A stretch of 64,000 nucleotides of DNA. Source: Phaeobacter piscinae. Its GTDB lineage: Bacteria; Pseudomonadota; Alphaproteobacteria; Rhodobacterales; Rhodobacteraceae. A model generated the notes under the pieces. The model was given only the letters and a program-made list of their open reading frames with translations. It made no database searches and was not told the origin of the DNA. The stretch spans positions 1,488,001-1,552,000 of the forward strand of contig NZ_CP010681.1 in the NCBI RefSeq assembly GCF_002407245.1, written 5' to 3'. Both the position numbers and the translations under genes were made by a program. Below are positions 48,585 to 57,000 of this stretch, one piece after another (position 1 is the first letter of the stretch; every line of letters starts with the position of its first letter).

Positions 48585-50108
48585 ATGACAGCATTGGATG
48601 ATGTTCAGGTAAAAGAAGGCGTTGACCAGGAAACGGTTGATGCCGTCCGCGAGGTTGGCGGCGCCTACAAATACGGCTGGGAAACCGACATCGAGATGGA
48701 ATACGCCCCCAAGGGCCTGACCACCGATATCGTCCGGCTGATTTCGGAGAAAAACGAAGAACCGGAATGGATGCTGAACTGGCGTTTGGAAGCCTATGAC
48801 CGCTGGCTGCAGAAGGAAGAACCGACCTGGGCGATGGTCGACTATCCGGAAATCGATTTTCAGGACCAGTATTACTATGCGCGCCCCAAATCGATGGAGG
48901 TGAAGCCAAAGTCGCTGGATGAGGTCGATCCGAAGCTGCTGGCGACCTACGAAAAACTGGGTATCCCCCTGAAAGAACAGATGATTCTGGCCGGTGTCGA
49001 AGGCGCGGAGAATATGCCAGCTGAGGGCCGCAAGGTCGCGGTTGATGCGGTGTTCGACTCCGTGTCCGTTGGCACAACCTTCCAGGAAGAGTTGAAAAAA
49101 GCGGGCGTGATCTTCTGTTCGATCTCTGAGGCGATCCGAGAGCACCCCGAACTGGTGAAGAAGTACCTCGGTTCTGTCGTGCCGGTGTCCGACAACTTCT
49201 ACGCAACGCTGAACTCGGCTGTGTTCTCGGACGGCTCGTTCGTTTATGTGCCGCCGGGCGTGCGCTGCCCGATGGAGCTGTCGACCTATTTCCGCATCAA
49301 TGCGGAAAACACCGGCCAGTTTGAACGCACGCTGATCATCGCCGACAAAGGCAGCTATGTCAGCTACTTGGAAGGCTGTACTGCACCAGCGCGTGATATC
49401 GCCCAGCTGCACGCAGCCGTGGTGGAAATCATCATCGAAGAAGATGCCGAGGTGAAATATTCCACCGTTCAGAACTGGTATCCCGGTGATGAGAACGGTA
49501 AGGGCGGCATCTATAACTTCGTGACCAAACGCGCTGATTGCCGCGGAGATCGCTCCAAGGTGATGTGGACCCAAGTGGAAACCGGCTCTGCCGTCACCTG
49601 GAAATACCCCTCCTGCATCCTGCGCGGTGAGGAAAGCCAGGGCGAGTTCTACTCGATCGCGATTGCCAACAACATGCAGCAGGCCGACACCGGCACCAAG
49701 ATGGTGCATCTGGGCAAAAACACCAAGTCGCGCATCGTCTCCAAGGGCATCAGCGCGGGCAAGGCGCAGAACACCTATCGCGGCCTGGTGTCGATGCACC
49801 CGAAGGCCAAGGACAGCCGCAACTACACCCAGTGCGACAGCCTGCTGATCGGTGACAAATGCGGGGCCCACACGGTTCCTTACATCGAGGTCAAGAACAA
49901 CTCCTCCCGCGTGGAGCATGAGGCGACCACCTCCAAGGTGGACGACGACCAGCTGTTCTACTGCCGCCAGCGCGGCATGGACGAGGAAGAAGCGGTGGCC
50001 CTGGTGGTCAACGGCTTCTGCAAGGACGTGCTGCAAGCGCTGCCGATGGAGTTCGCCATGGAAGCGCAGCAGCTGGTTGCGATTTCGCTGGAAGGGTCTG
50101 TGGGGTAA
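48585..50108 (+). CDS. sufB: Fe-S cluster assembly scaffold SufB
   Basis: 507 residues. Conserved SufB blocks are [29 protein letters not shown] (cluster-site Cys region), [10 protein letters not shown] and [20 protein letters not shown]. With SufC and SufD it forms the SufBC2D scaffold on which Fe-S clusters are built. The ATG at 48585 has GGAG six bases upstream; an ATG six bases earlier would sit directly on that site. Confidence 0.96.
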   Translation: MTALDDVQVKEGVDQETVDAVREVGGAYKYGWETDIEMEYAPKGLTTDIVRLISEKNEEPEWMLNWRLEAYDRWLQKEEPTWAMVDYPEIDFQDQYYYARPKSMEVKPKSLDEVDPKLLATYEKLGIPLKEQMILAGVEGAENMPAEGRKVAVDAVFDSVSVGTTFQEELKKAGVIFCSISEAIREHPELVKKYLGSVVPVSDNFYATLNSAVFSDGSFVYVPPGVRCPMELSTYFRINAENTGQFERTLIIADKGSYVSYLEGCTAPARDIAQLHAAVVEIIIEEDAEVKYSTVQNWYPGDENGKGGIYNFVTKRADCRGDRSKVMWTQVETGSAVTWKYPSCILRGEESQGEFYSIAIANNMQQADTGTKMVHLGKNTKSRIVSKGISAGKAQNTYRGLVSMHPKAKDSRNYTQCDSLLIGDKCGAHTVPYIEVKNNSSRVEHEATTSKVDDDQLFYCRQRGMDEEEAVALVVNGFCKDVLQALPMEFAMEAQQLVAISLEGSVG

Positions 50109-50146
50109 TGACAGGCCCCTGGGCATCAACGCATGGAGGTAAAGGC

Positions 50147-50461
50147 ATGATCATCACAACCACACCAAACGTCGAAGGCTACCAGATATCCGACTACAAA
50201 GGCATCGTGGTGGGTGAAGCGATCATGGGCGCCAATGTTGTGCGCGATGTTTTTGCCTCCATCACCGATATCGTCGGTGGCCGCTCCGGCGCCTATGAAA
50301 GCAAGCTGCAGGACGCGCGTGAAACTGCGCTGGCAGAGCTGGAAGATCGCGCCCGCGCCAAAGGCGCCAACGCAGTTGTCGGCGTCGATCTGGATTACGA
50401 AGTGGTCGGCCAATCCATGCTTATGGTGTCGGCCAGCGGAACAGCCGTGGTGCTCGGCTAA
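50147..50461 (+). CDS. YbjQ/UPF0145 family protein inside the suf operon
   Basis: 104 residues, matching the YbjQ family (pentameric small proteins, sometimes called heavy-metal-binding): [39 protein letters not shown] and [17 protein letters not shown] very good GGAGG site precedes the ATG at 50147. Its place between sufB and sufC suggests a link with iron or metal delivery to the scaffold, which is inference from position only. Confidence 0.88.
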   Translation: MIITTTPNVEGYQISDYKGIVVGEAIMGANVVRDVFASITDIVGGRSGAYESKLQDARETALAELEDRARAKGANAVVGVDLDYEVVGQSMLMVSASGTAVVLG

Positions 50462-50468
50462 AAAATTC

Positions 50469-50505
50469 GCCCCTCGGGGCACAGGAACAACCGGGGTTCG
50501 CCCCG
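50469..50505 (+). other. Two short GC hairpins between ybjQ and sufC
   Basis: GCCCC-TC-GGGGC (50469-50480) and CGGGG-TTCG-CCCCG (50492-50505, a stable TTCG tetraloop) lie in the 66-base gap. No T-run follows, so they are better seen as mRNA-stability or processing elements than as terminators. The inner arms could also pair with each other. Confidence 0.5.
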
Positions 50506-50527
50506 AAGAGATATAAACGAGGAAAAA

Positions 50528-51283
50528 ATGCTCGAAATCAAAAACCTGCACGTCAAACTTGAAGAAGAGGACAAGCAGATCCTCAAAGGCGTCAACCTCA
50601 CCGTTGAAGCTGGCAAAGTGCATGCGATCATGGGGCCGAACGGTTCTGGCAAGTCGACACTGTCTTATGTGCTGTCTGGCCGCGACGGCTATGAGGTGAC
50701 CGACGGTGAGGCCTCGCTGGCGGGCGAAGATCTGCTGGAGATGGAGCCGGAAGAGCGCGCCGCCGCAGGCGTCTTCCTGGCATTCCAATATCCGGTTGAG
50801 ATCCCCGGTGTCGGCAACATGACCTTCCTGCGCACCGCAGTGAACGCGCAGCGCAAGGCCCGCGGCGAAGAAGAACTGAGCGCCTCTGACTTCCTGAAGG
50901 AGGTCCGCGCCAAGGCGAAGACGCTGAAGATCGACGCCGATATGCTGAAGCGTCCGGTCAATGTCGGCTTCTCCGGTGGTGAGAAAAAGCGTAACGAAAT
51001 CCTGCAGATGGCGATGCTGGAGCCGAAAATGTGCATCCTTGATGAGACCGATTCCGGTCTGGACGTGGATGCAATGAAACTGGTTTCCGAAGGCGTGAAT
51101 GCCCTGCGCGACGAAGGCCGCGGTTTCCTCGTCATCACCCACTATCAGCGCCTGTTGGACCACATCAAACCCGACGTGGTTCACATCATGGCAGATGGTC
51201 GCATCGTGAAAACTGGTGGTCCTGAGCTGGCGTTGGAAGTCGAGAACAACGGCTATGCCGACATTCTGGCAGAGGGTGTGTAA
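50528..51283 (+). CDS. sufC: Fe-S cluster assembly ATPase SufC
   Basis: A 251-residue ABC-type ATPase. Walker A is GPNGSGKST, the signature reads GFSGGEKKRNEI (SufC form) and Walker B is MCILDETDSGLDVDA. It drives conformational change of the SufB-SufD scaffold. An ACGAGGAAAAA ribosome site precedes the ATG. It abuts sufD. Confidence 0.97.
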   Translation: MLEIKNLHVKLEEEDKQILKGVNLTVEAGKVHAIMGPNGSGKSTLSYVLSGRDGYEVTDGEASLAGEDLLEMEPEERAAAGVFLAFQYPVEIPGVGNMTFLRTAVNAQRKARGEEELSASDFLKEVRAKAKTLKIDADMLKRPVNVGFSGGEKKRNEILQMAMLEPKMCILDETDSGLDVDAMKLVSEGVNALRDEGRGFLVITHYQRLLDHIKPDVVHIMADGRIVKTGGPELALEVENNGYADILAEGV

Positions 51284-52564
51284 ATGGCGCTTGCTGACAG
51301 AAAACAAAGCGAAACAGAGGCGCGTCTGGCCACGCTGACCATGCCGGAGGGCGGCTGTCTGGCGGAGGCGCGCAAAGCCGCGCTGTCCCGCGTACAGACG
51401 CTGGGGCTGCCCGGCCGTCGCGATGAATATTGGAAATACACTCGGCCCGATACGCTGACCGCAGCGGAGGCACCAACCGCCGCCGTTTTTGATGCAGGCG
51501 AGCCTCCGATGTTCAGCGAATTTGATCGCATCAAGATCGTGTTTGTCGATGGTGTTTTTGACGCTGATGCCTCGGATGAACTGGCGCTGGAAGGGATCAG
51601 CATTGATCGCATTGCTGATATCTGCGCCAAAGATATCCATTGGGCCAAGGACTTGTACGGTGTTCTTGAAGCGCGCGGTCAAACCCCTGTCGCACGCCCG
51701 CTGGCGGCTTTGAATACTGCATTTGCGCAGGATGGTGTCGCGATCCGCGTCACCGGGACGCCTTCGAAACCGGTCAGCTTGATCTATCGCCACGCATCAG
51801 AGGACTCGGATGCGATTCTGCACCACGTGATCCGTGTTGAGAGCGGGGCCACCGCGACCATTCTGGAAAACGGGCCTGCGGCCTCGCGGTTCAACAAGTG
51901 CATGGAAATTGACGTTGCCGACGGCGGTTCCCTGCATCTGGTGCGCGCGCAGGGTCGTGACCACGAGCGTCGCGCGGCAACACATCTGTTTGCGCGTCTT
52001 GGCACTGAATCTGTGTTCAAATCCTTCACCCTGACCGTGAATGGCGTGCTGACCCGGAATGAGGCGGTGATCGAGCTAATCGGCGATGATGCCGTGGCCC
52101 ATATTGCTGGTGCGTGCGTTGGCGATGGTGATTTCCATCACGATGACACCGTGTTCATCACCCATGATGCCGTGAACTGTGAGAGCCGTCAGGTCTTCAA
52201 GAAGGTGCTGCGCAATGGCGCGACTGGAGTATTCCAGGGCAAGATCCTGGTGAAGGAAGGCGCGCAAAAGACTGACGGATATCAGATTTCCCAGTCTTTG
52301 TTGCTGGACGATGACAGCCAGTTCCTCGCCAAGCCTGAGCTGGAAATCTATGCCGATGACGTGGCTTGTTCGCATGGCTCCACGTCCGGTGCGATTGACG
52401 AAGAAGGGCTGTTCTATCTGCGTTCCCGTGGTGTGCCGCATGCCGAAGCGACCGATCTCATGACGCTTGCGTTTCTCGCCGAGGCGGTGGACGAGATTGA
52501 GGACGCTGATATTGCGGCGAACGTTGTGGACCGGCTGGAAGGCTGGTTGGCCCGGCGCCGCTGA
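51284..52564 (+). CDS. sufD: Fe-S cluster assembly protein SufD
   Basis: 426 residues, the SufB-like partner. Typical blocks are GLPGRRDEYWKYTRP at the N-terminus and KILVKEGAQKTDGYQISQSL, then ADDVACSHGSTSGAIDEEGLF region with the cluster-site His. It directly follows sufC with no gap and overlaps the next gene by one base. Confidence 0.95.
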   Translation: MALADRKQSETEARLATLTMPEGGCLAEARKAALSRVQTLGLPGRRDEYWKYTRPDTLTAAEAPTAAVFDAGEPPMFSEFDRIKIVFVDGVFDADASDELALEGISIDRIADICAKDIHWAKDLYGVLEARGQTPVARPLAALNTAFAQDGVAIRVTGTPSKPVSLIYRHASEDSDAILHHVIRVESGATATILENGPAASRFNKCMEIDVADGGSLHLVRAQGRDHERRAATHLFARLGTESVFKSFTLTVNGVLTRNEAVIELIGDDAVAHIAGACVGDGDFHHDDTVFITHDAVNCESRQVFKKVLRNGATGVFQGKILVKEGAQKTDGYQISQSLLLDDDSQFLAKPELEIYADDVACSHGSTSGAIDEEGLFYLRSRGVPHAEATDLMTLAFLAEAVDEIEDADIAANVVDRLEGWLARRR

Positions 52565-53049
52565 TGTCCGTCAGTCAGGACATTGTTGCCACCTACAAGG
52601 GGCCGCGCAGAGTTTTTGCGCGGCGTCTTGCCATGGGGCTGCATGAAGACCGGCTGCTTGCCATTCTGATGGCTGGCTGCGCTATCGCGTTCATTGCGCA
52701 GATGCCTGTGCGGGCGCGGGAGGCACATCTGACCGGGCAGGAGTTGAACATGCTGCTGGGCGGATCGCTGCTTGCATTGCTGTTCATGGCGCCGCTGCTG
52801 CTATATGCGCTGGCGTTTCTGGCCCATGGGCTGGCCCAGTTGGTCGGCGGCTCAGGCGGTAGCGCTCAGGCCCGTCTGGCGCTGTTCTGGGCCTTTCTGG
52901 CGGCCAGCCCGCTGATGCTGCTAAACGGGCTCGTGGCTGGGTTTATCGGGTCGGGGCTTGAATTGACTCTGGTCGGCGGGATCTGGTTCCTGCTGTTTCT
53001 TTGGTTCTGGGTCAGCGGTATGGCTCAGGCGTACTGGGGTGAAAAATGA
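52564..53049 (+). CDS. Yip1-like membrane protein (first of a pair)
   Basis: 161 residues with four or so membrane segments (ILMAGCAIAFIAQM, GSLLALLFMAPLLLYALAFL, and two near the end). The ATG overlaps the sufD stop by one base. The pattern is that of Yip1-domain bacterial membrane proteins, whose function is unknown. Placement inside the suf operon suggests co-expression with Fe-S assembly, but no metal-binding residues stand out. Confidence 0.75.
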   Translation: MSVSQDIVATYKGPRRVFARRLAMGLHEDRLLAILMAGCAIAFIAQMPVRAREAHLTGQELNMLLGGSLLALLFMAPLLLYALAFLAHGLAQLVGGSGGSAQARLALFWAFLAASPLMLLNGLVAGFIGSGLELTLVGGIWFLLFLWFWVSGMAQAYWGEK

Positions 53050-53627
53050 TACCCTACCAGACACTTGCAAGCCTGACCTTCAGCGCGCCGACCGCCGCGG
53101 CGCGGGTGCTTCTGTCGGTAGACTGGCCCCGTCAGGCACTTGTTCTGGCGCTGTTGCTGACGGCCGTGCTGAACACGCTGGTGCTTGAAGTCGCGGATGC
53201 GATTTTACCGGGTAATAGCAGTCTCCTGCCAAGCCTGTCCCCGCTGCCCTATGCCGGTGCGGTTTTCGTCCTGCATCTTTGCATTACTGCGCTTCTGACT
53301 TGGACCGGTCGCTGGATCGGCGGTCAGGCGCGTTTTGTTGAAATACTTGCGGTCAACGTCTGGCTGAATGCGGTACAGATAGCTCTTTTGATTGCCGTGA
53401 TACTGCTGCATCTGATCCTGCCGCTGGCCGCCTCCTTGATTGCTCTGGTGGCAAATTTCGTCATGCTGGCGATCTTTCTGAAGTTCATCAAAGAAGCACA
53501 TCAGTTTACATCAGTCTGGCGGGCCATCGGCTCGGTTCTGATGTCGGCGATATTGATCGTCATCCTTCTCTCTCTGCTTTTGGGGGCCCATGCCCCGGCA
53601 CTATTGGGACTTCCCGACCATGTATGA
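53046..53627 (+). CDS. Yip1-like membrane protein (second of a pair)
   Basis: 193 residues with about five hydrophobic segments, overlapping the previous gene by 4 bases (ATGA) and the next by 8. It has the Yip1-domain look (ILAVNVWLNAVQIALLIAVI, FVMLAIFLKFIKEAHQF). The two genes may encode a heteromeric membrane complex. The function is unknown. Confidence 0.75.
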   Translation: MIPYQTLASLTFSAPTAAARVLLSVDWPRQALVLALLLTAVLNTLVLEVADAILPGNSSLLPSLSPLPYAGAVFVLHLCITALLTWTGRWIGGQARFVEILAVNVWLNAVQIALLIAVILLHLILPLAASLIALVANFVMLAIFLKFIKEAHQFTSVWRAIGSVLMSAILIVILLSLLLGAHAPALLGLPDHV

Positions 53628-54840
53628 TGTCCAAAAAATTCGCGCCGATTTTCCGATCCTGTCCCGTCAGGTGAACGGCAAGCCGCTGACCTATCTGGAC
53701 AACGGTGCGTCGGCGCAGAAACCTCAGGTGGTGATTGATGCAATTACCCGTGCATATTCAGAGGAATATTCTAACGTTCACAGAGGTTTGCACTATCTTT
53801 CTAACCTTGCGACTGAAAAATACGAAGGCGTGCGTGGCACGATCTCGCGTTTTCTGAATGCTGGGGATGAGAACACGATTGTGATGAACTCCGGTACCAC
53901 TGAAGGCATCAACACCGTAGCCTATGGTTGGGCGATGCCCCAGCTGGAGGCCGGGGATGAGATCATTCTGAGCGTGATGGAGCACCACGCCAACATTGTG
54001 CCTTGGCATTTCTTGCGCGAGCGTCAGGGCGTGGTGCTGAAGTGGGTAGAGACCGCCGCTGACGGCAGTCTTGATCCGCAGGCGGTATTGGACGCCATCG
54101 GTCCCAAAACCAAGCTGATCGCAATTACCCAATGCTCCAATGTGTTGGGGACCATTGTGGATGTGAAAACCATTTGCCGTGAAGCGCGTGAACAGGGCGT
54201 TGCGGTATTGGTCGACGGCTCGCAGGGCGCGGTCCACATGCCAGTGAATGTACAGGATATCGGCTGTGATTTCTACGCGATCACCGGTCACAAACTCTAC
54301 GGTCCGTCCTCATCAGGTGCGATCTACATTCGACCCGAACGAATGGCAGAGATGCGCCCCTTCATGGGCGGCGGCGATATGATCAAGGAAGTCGCCCGTG
54401 AGCAGGTGATCTACAATGATGCGCCGATGAAGTTCGAGGCCGGCACGCCGGGGATCGTACAGATGATCGGTCTGGGCGTGGCGCTTGAATATATGATGGA
54501 CATCGGCATGGAGAATATCGCCGCCCATGAGACGGCCATCACGACCTATGCCAACGAGCGGTTAAGCGGTTTGAACTGGGTGAATATACAGGGGCAAGCT
54601 GCTGACAAAGCTGCGATTTTCAGCTTCACGCTTGAGGGCGCTGCCCATGCGCATGACATCTCCACCATCCTTGACAAAAAAGGCGTGGCTGTGCGCGCCG
54701 GTCAGCATTGTGCAGGGCCTCTGATGGACCACCTCGGCGTAGCTGCCACCTGTCGCGCTTCTTTCGGACTGTACAATACCAAGGAAGAGGTCGATGTGCT
54801 GATCGACGCGCTGGAGCTGGCGCATGAGTTGTTTGGCTAG
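53620..54840 (+). CDS. sufS: Cysteine desulfurase SufS
   Basis: A 406-residue group II (SufS/CsdA) cysteine desulfurase. The PLP lysine is in FYAITGHKLYGPSS, the catalytic cysteine in VRAGQHCAGPLMDHLG, and the N-terminus YDVQKIRADFPILSRQVNGK is typical. The ATG at 53620 overlaps the end of the Yip1-like gene. It is the last suf gene here; no sufE/sufT/sufA-type gene follows. Confidence 0.95.
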   Translation: MYDVQKIRADFPILSRQVNGKPLTYLDNGASAQKPQVVIDAITRAYSEEYSNVHRGLHYLSNLATEKYEGVRGTISRFLNAGDENTIVMNSGTTEGINTVAYGWAMPQLEAGDEIILSVMEHHANIVPWHFLRERQGVVLKWVETAADGSLDPQAVLDAIGPKTKLIAITQCSNVLGTIVDVKTICREAREQGVAVLVDGSQGAVHMPVNVQDIGCDFYAITGHKLYGPSSSGAIYIRPERMAEMRPFMGGGDMIKEVAREQVIYNDAPMKFEAGTPGIVQMIGLGVALEYMMDIGMENIAAHETAITTYANERLSGLNWVNIQGQAADKAAIFSFTLEGAAHAHDISTILDKKGVAVRAGQHCAGPLMDHLGVAATCRASFGLYNTKEEVDVLIDALELAHELFG

Positions 54841-54998
54841 CAAACTCGTGCAGCCGCGCCAATAGCAGCCGCGACCCTGGTCATCCTAGATGCTCCTCCG
54901 TCATTGCAGCGCCAGTTCTGCGTTGCTCTGACGGAATTCGCGGCGGGAGCCCGTGCGGTGGAATACTTGGAGAAGACGAGTAAGTTGGCGCAGCGGTC

Positions 54999-56657
54999 TT
55001 AACGCCCAGCTGCGGAGTGACTCTCGTGATAGATCTGGTACAGCGCACGCTCGTAATCTCTCGTCCATGCTTCGGTGTCAAACAGCGGCAGAGCAAACCT
55101 TTGTTCTCTCAGTTGGTGTTTAATCCGTGATATCTCGTCGGGATTTTTTGCCAGGCTCACAGCTTTGTCGATGAAAAGTTTTTCAGATTTCACAGACAGC
55201 TCTGGTAGATTCGCCGCACTCAGGACGCTGCTGGCAACACGGGCCGCAAACTGTTTGCCAGCCAGGGTCAGTATCGGAACACCGGCCCATAGGATGTCGG
55301 ACGCGGTCGTATGGGCGTTGCAACTGAAACAATCAAGGCACAGGTCGACTTGCGAAATACGGTCTATGTGAGCGGCCTGCGGTAGCGCCCCACAAGGGAT
55401 GATCCGATCCGGAGCGACGCCATGCGCCTCGGCCTTTTGAGCGACGACTTCAGCGATATCAGTATTGCCCATATAGAAGAGTAGCACCGAATCCGGAGCT
55501 CGTTTGAGTATCTTCATCCATGCGGCGAACTCTCGCGGGCCGACCTTGTAGGTGTTGTTGAGATTGGCGAAGACGAATTTATCCTGCGGGAGGTTGTAGT
55601 CTGCCCTGGTGTCGCGGACCTCGGGGACATGGCGGCAATTGCTATTGGGCTGATAGCAATTGGGCAATCTGAGAATGGTTTCGCTATAATATCGTTCCGA
55701 GCCCTCAGGGATCGTGACCTCGTCAGCGATCATATAGTCAATCATGTCCATGCCGGTGGTACCCGGAAACCCGAGAAACGAGACTTGAACCGGTGCAGCC
55801 CCATAGGCGAATATTTCTTGCTTTGAGGCGAAGGTATCCCCCTTGAGATCCACCGCGATATCAACTCTGTCGCGGATGGAAAGGTCGGCAGTCTCCTCAG
55901 GGGTCAGGTTCGAAACATCTCTGTAGTGGTCCGCGAAGTTGCGAACAAAGGCGCTTTCTTCGGACTGCTCCTTAGGGAGAAGATCATAAACATAAAATTC
56001 GAATTTGTCTCTGTCATGCGCCTTCAGCGCGCCGCGGAACAGATGCATTGTGGGATGTTCGAAGAAGTCGCTGGAAAAATACCCAATCCTGATCTTATTG
56101 CCGGGCTCATGAGGCGCAGGTTTGGCCCGTTTGGATTTGGGGGCACGCAGGCTTGCATTGTCAAGCTGGGCCTGAGGGTCATCGATATAAGTGAAAAGGG
56201 CTAGCGGGTCTGGACGATGGTTGGCCTGCTGCATCCTCTCAAGGCAGCGTCGTTCTTGCGCATCGTTCTTCCATGCCAGGAATTTGCGCCGAAGCCTCAT
56301 GATCAAGGGCAGTGCAATTGGGCTGTTTTCATCAATCGCCAAAGCGGTTTCGAGGATCTTGAGAGCTTGCCTGTCAAACCCACCATCCTTCAGGCGAGAG
56401 CCCAGGGCGGCGATAAACACCGAGTTTGACGGAGCCAGGGATAGCGCCTTTTCCTGGAGTGCGATTGCTTCCTCAATGCGTCCGGTCCGAGAGGCGACGA
56501 TCTCAGCCAGATAGTGATAGCTAAGTGCAGTCTCGCCCTCATGTATGAGGGAGCTGCGCATCATGGGTTCGGCCTCAGTGAAGTCGCGGTTTCGCATAAG
56601 CTGAACCGCGCCGGTATAGAGCGGGCAGTTAAATCCGTTTGGAAACGAAATGGACAA
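54999..56657 (-). CDS. TPR-containing O-GlcNAc-transferase-like glycosyltransferase
   Basis: About 552 residues. The N-terminal 150 residues form tetratricopeptide-type helices (ALSYHYLAEIVASRTGRIEE, FDRQALKILETALAIDENSP). The C-terminal part is of the GT41/SPINDLY type: KIRIGYFSSDFFEHPTMHLF, VDIAVDLKGDTF, VSFLGFPGTTGMDMIDYMIA and FANLNNTYKVGPREFAAWM. It should transfer a sugar to protein or another acceptor. A TTG at 56657 with GGAG 8 bases upstream is the best start; the frame is open to a GTG at 56756 without a site. It lies just outside the tRNA-Ser element. Confidence 0.8.
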   Translation of the reverse strand: MSISFPNGFNCPLYTGAVQLMRNRDFTEAEPMMRSSLIHEGETALSYHYLAEIVASRTGRIEEAIALQEKALSLAPSNSVFIAALGSRLKDGGFDRQALKILETALAIDENSPIALPLIMRLRRKFLAWKNDAQERRCLERMQQANHRPDPLALFTYIDDPQAQLDNASLRAPKSKRAKPAPHEPGNKIRIGYFSSDFFEHPTMHLFRGALKAHDRDKFEFYVYDLLPKEQSEESAFVRNFADHYRDVSNLTPEETADLSIRDRVDIAVDLKGDTFASKQEIFAYGAAPVQVSFLGFPGTTGMDMIDYMIADEVTIPEGSERYYSETILRLPNCYQPNSNCRHVPEVRDTRADYNLPQDKFVFANLNNTYKVGPREFAAWMKILKRAPDSVLLFYMGNTDIAEVVAQKAEAHGVAPDRIIPCGALPQAAHIDRISQVDLCLDCFSCNAHTTASDILWAGVPILTLAGKQFAARVASSVLSAANLPELSVKSEKLFIDKAVSLAKNPDEISRIKHQLREQRFALPLFDTEAWTRDYERALYQIYHESHSAAGR

Positions 56658-56828
56658 AATGAAACTCCGGATCAGCGTCGGCCCATTCTGACTTGAAATG
56701 TTTAATGACCGGTGAGGATCCGTGTGTGAAACGTCGGGTATTCCGGCATGTGTCACAGCCGCAAACTTGGAGACCCCAGCCGCAATCTCACGCGGGTTAG
56801 ATCAGGAGTGGTCATGCTTTCAGGTAAA

Positions 56829-56861
56829 AGTGGCGGAGAGACAGGGATTCGAACCCTGGGA
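56829..56861 (-). repeat. Distal attachment-site copy (tRNA-Ser 3' fragment)
   Basis: It is identical over 33 bases to the 3' end of tRNA-Ser at 61532-61564, including CCA, the acceptor 3' strand and the T arm. It diverges directly after. It cannot form a tRNA and marks the far end of the element. Inside, an inverted repeat (ACCGACC 56863-56869 with GGTCGGT 56902-56908) follows. Confidence 0.9.
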
Positions 56862-57000
56862 GACCGACCCAATTACCGACATCTTCGATTGTTGCAGCTA
56901 AGGTCGGTTTAGAGCACAATGCGCAGCCCGCTGCAGCTCGTAGGGACAGGCTTCTTAAACTGCCCGAGGAAAGTGCTTTGGGCATGTGGAATGCCTACAG

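Noticed and set aside
48450..51793. Two minus-strand frames of more than 550 codons
   Set aside because: Antisense to sufB, ybjQ, sufC and sufD, all of which have strong family motifs and ribosome sites.
56829..56861. Second tRNA-Ser gene
   Set aside because: Only the 3' 31 bases of a tRNA are present; acceptor 5' strand, D arm and anticodon arm are missing.
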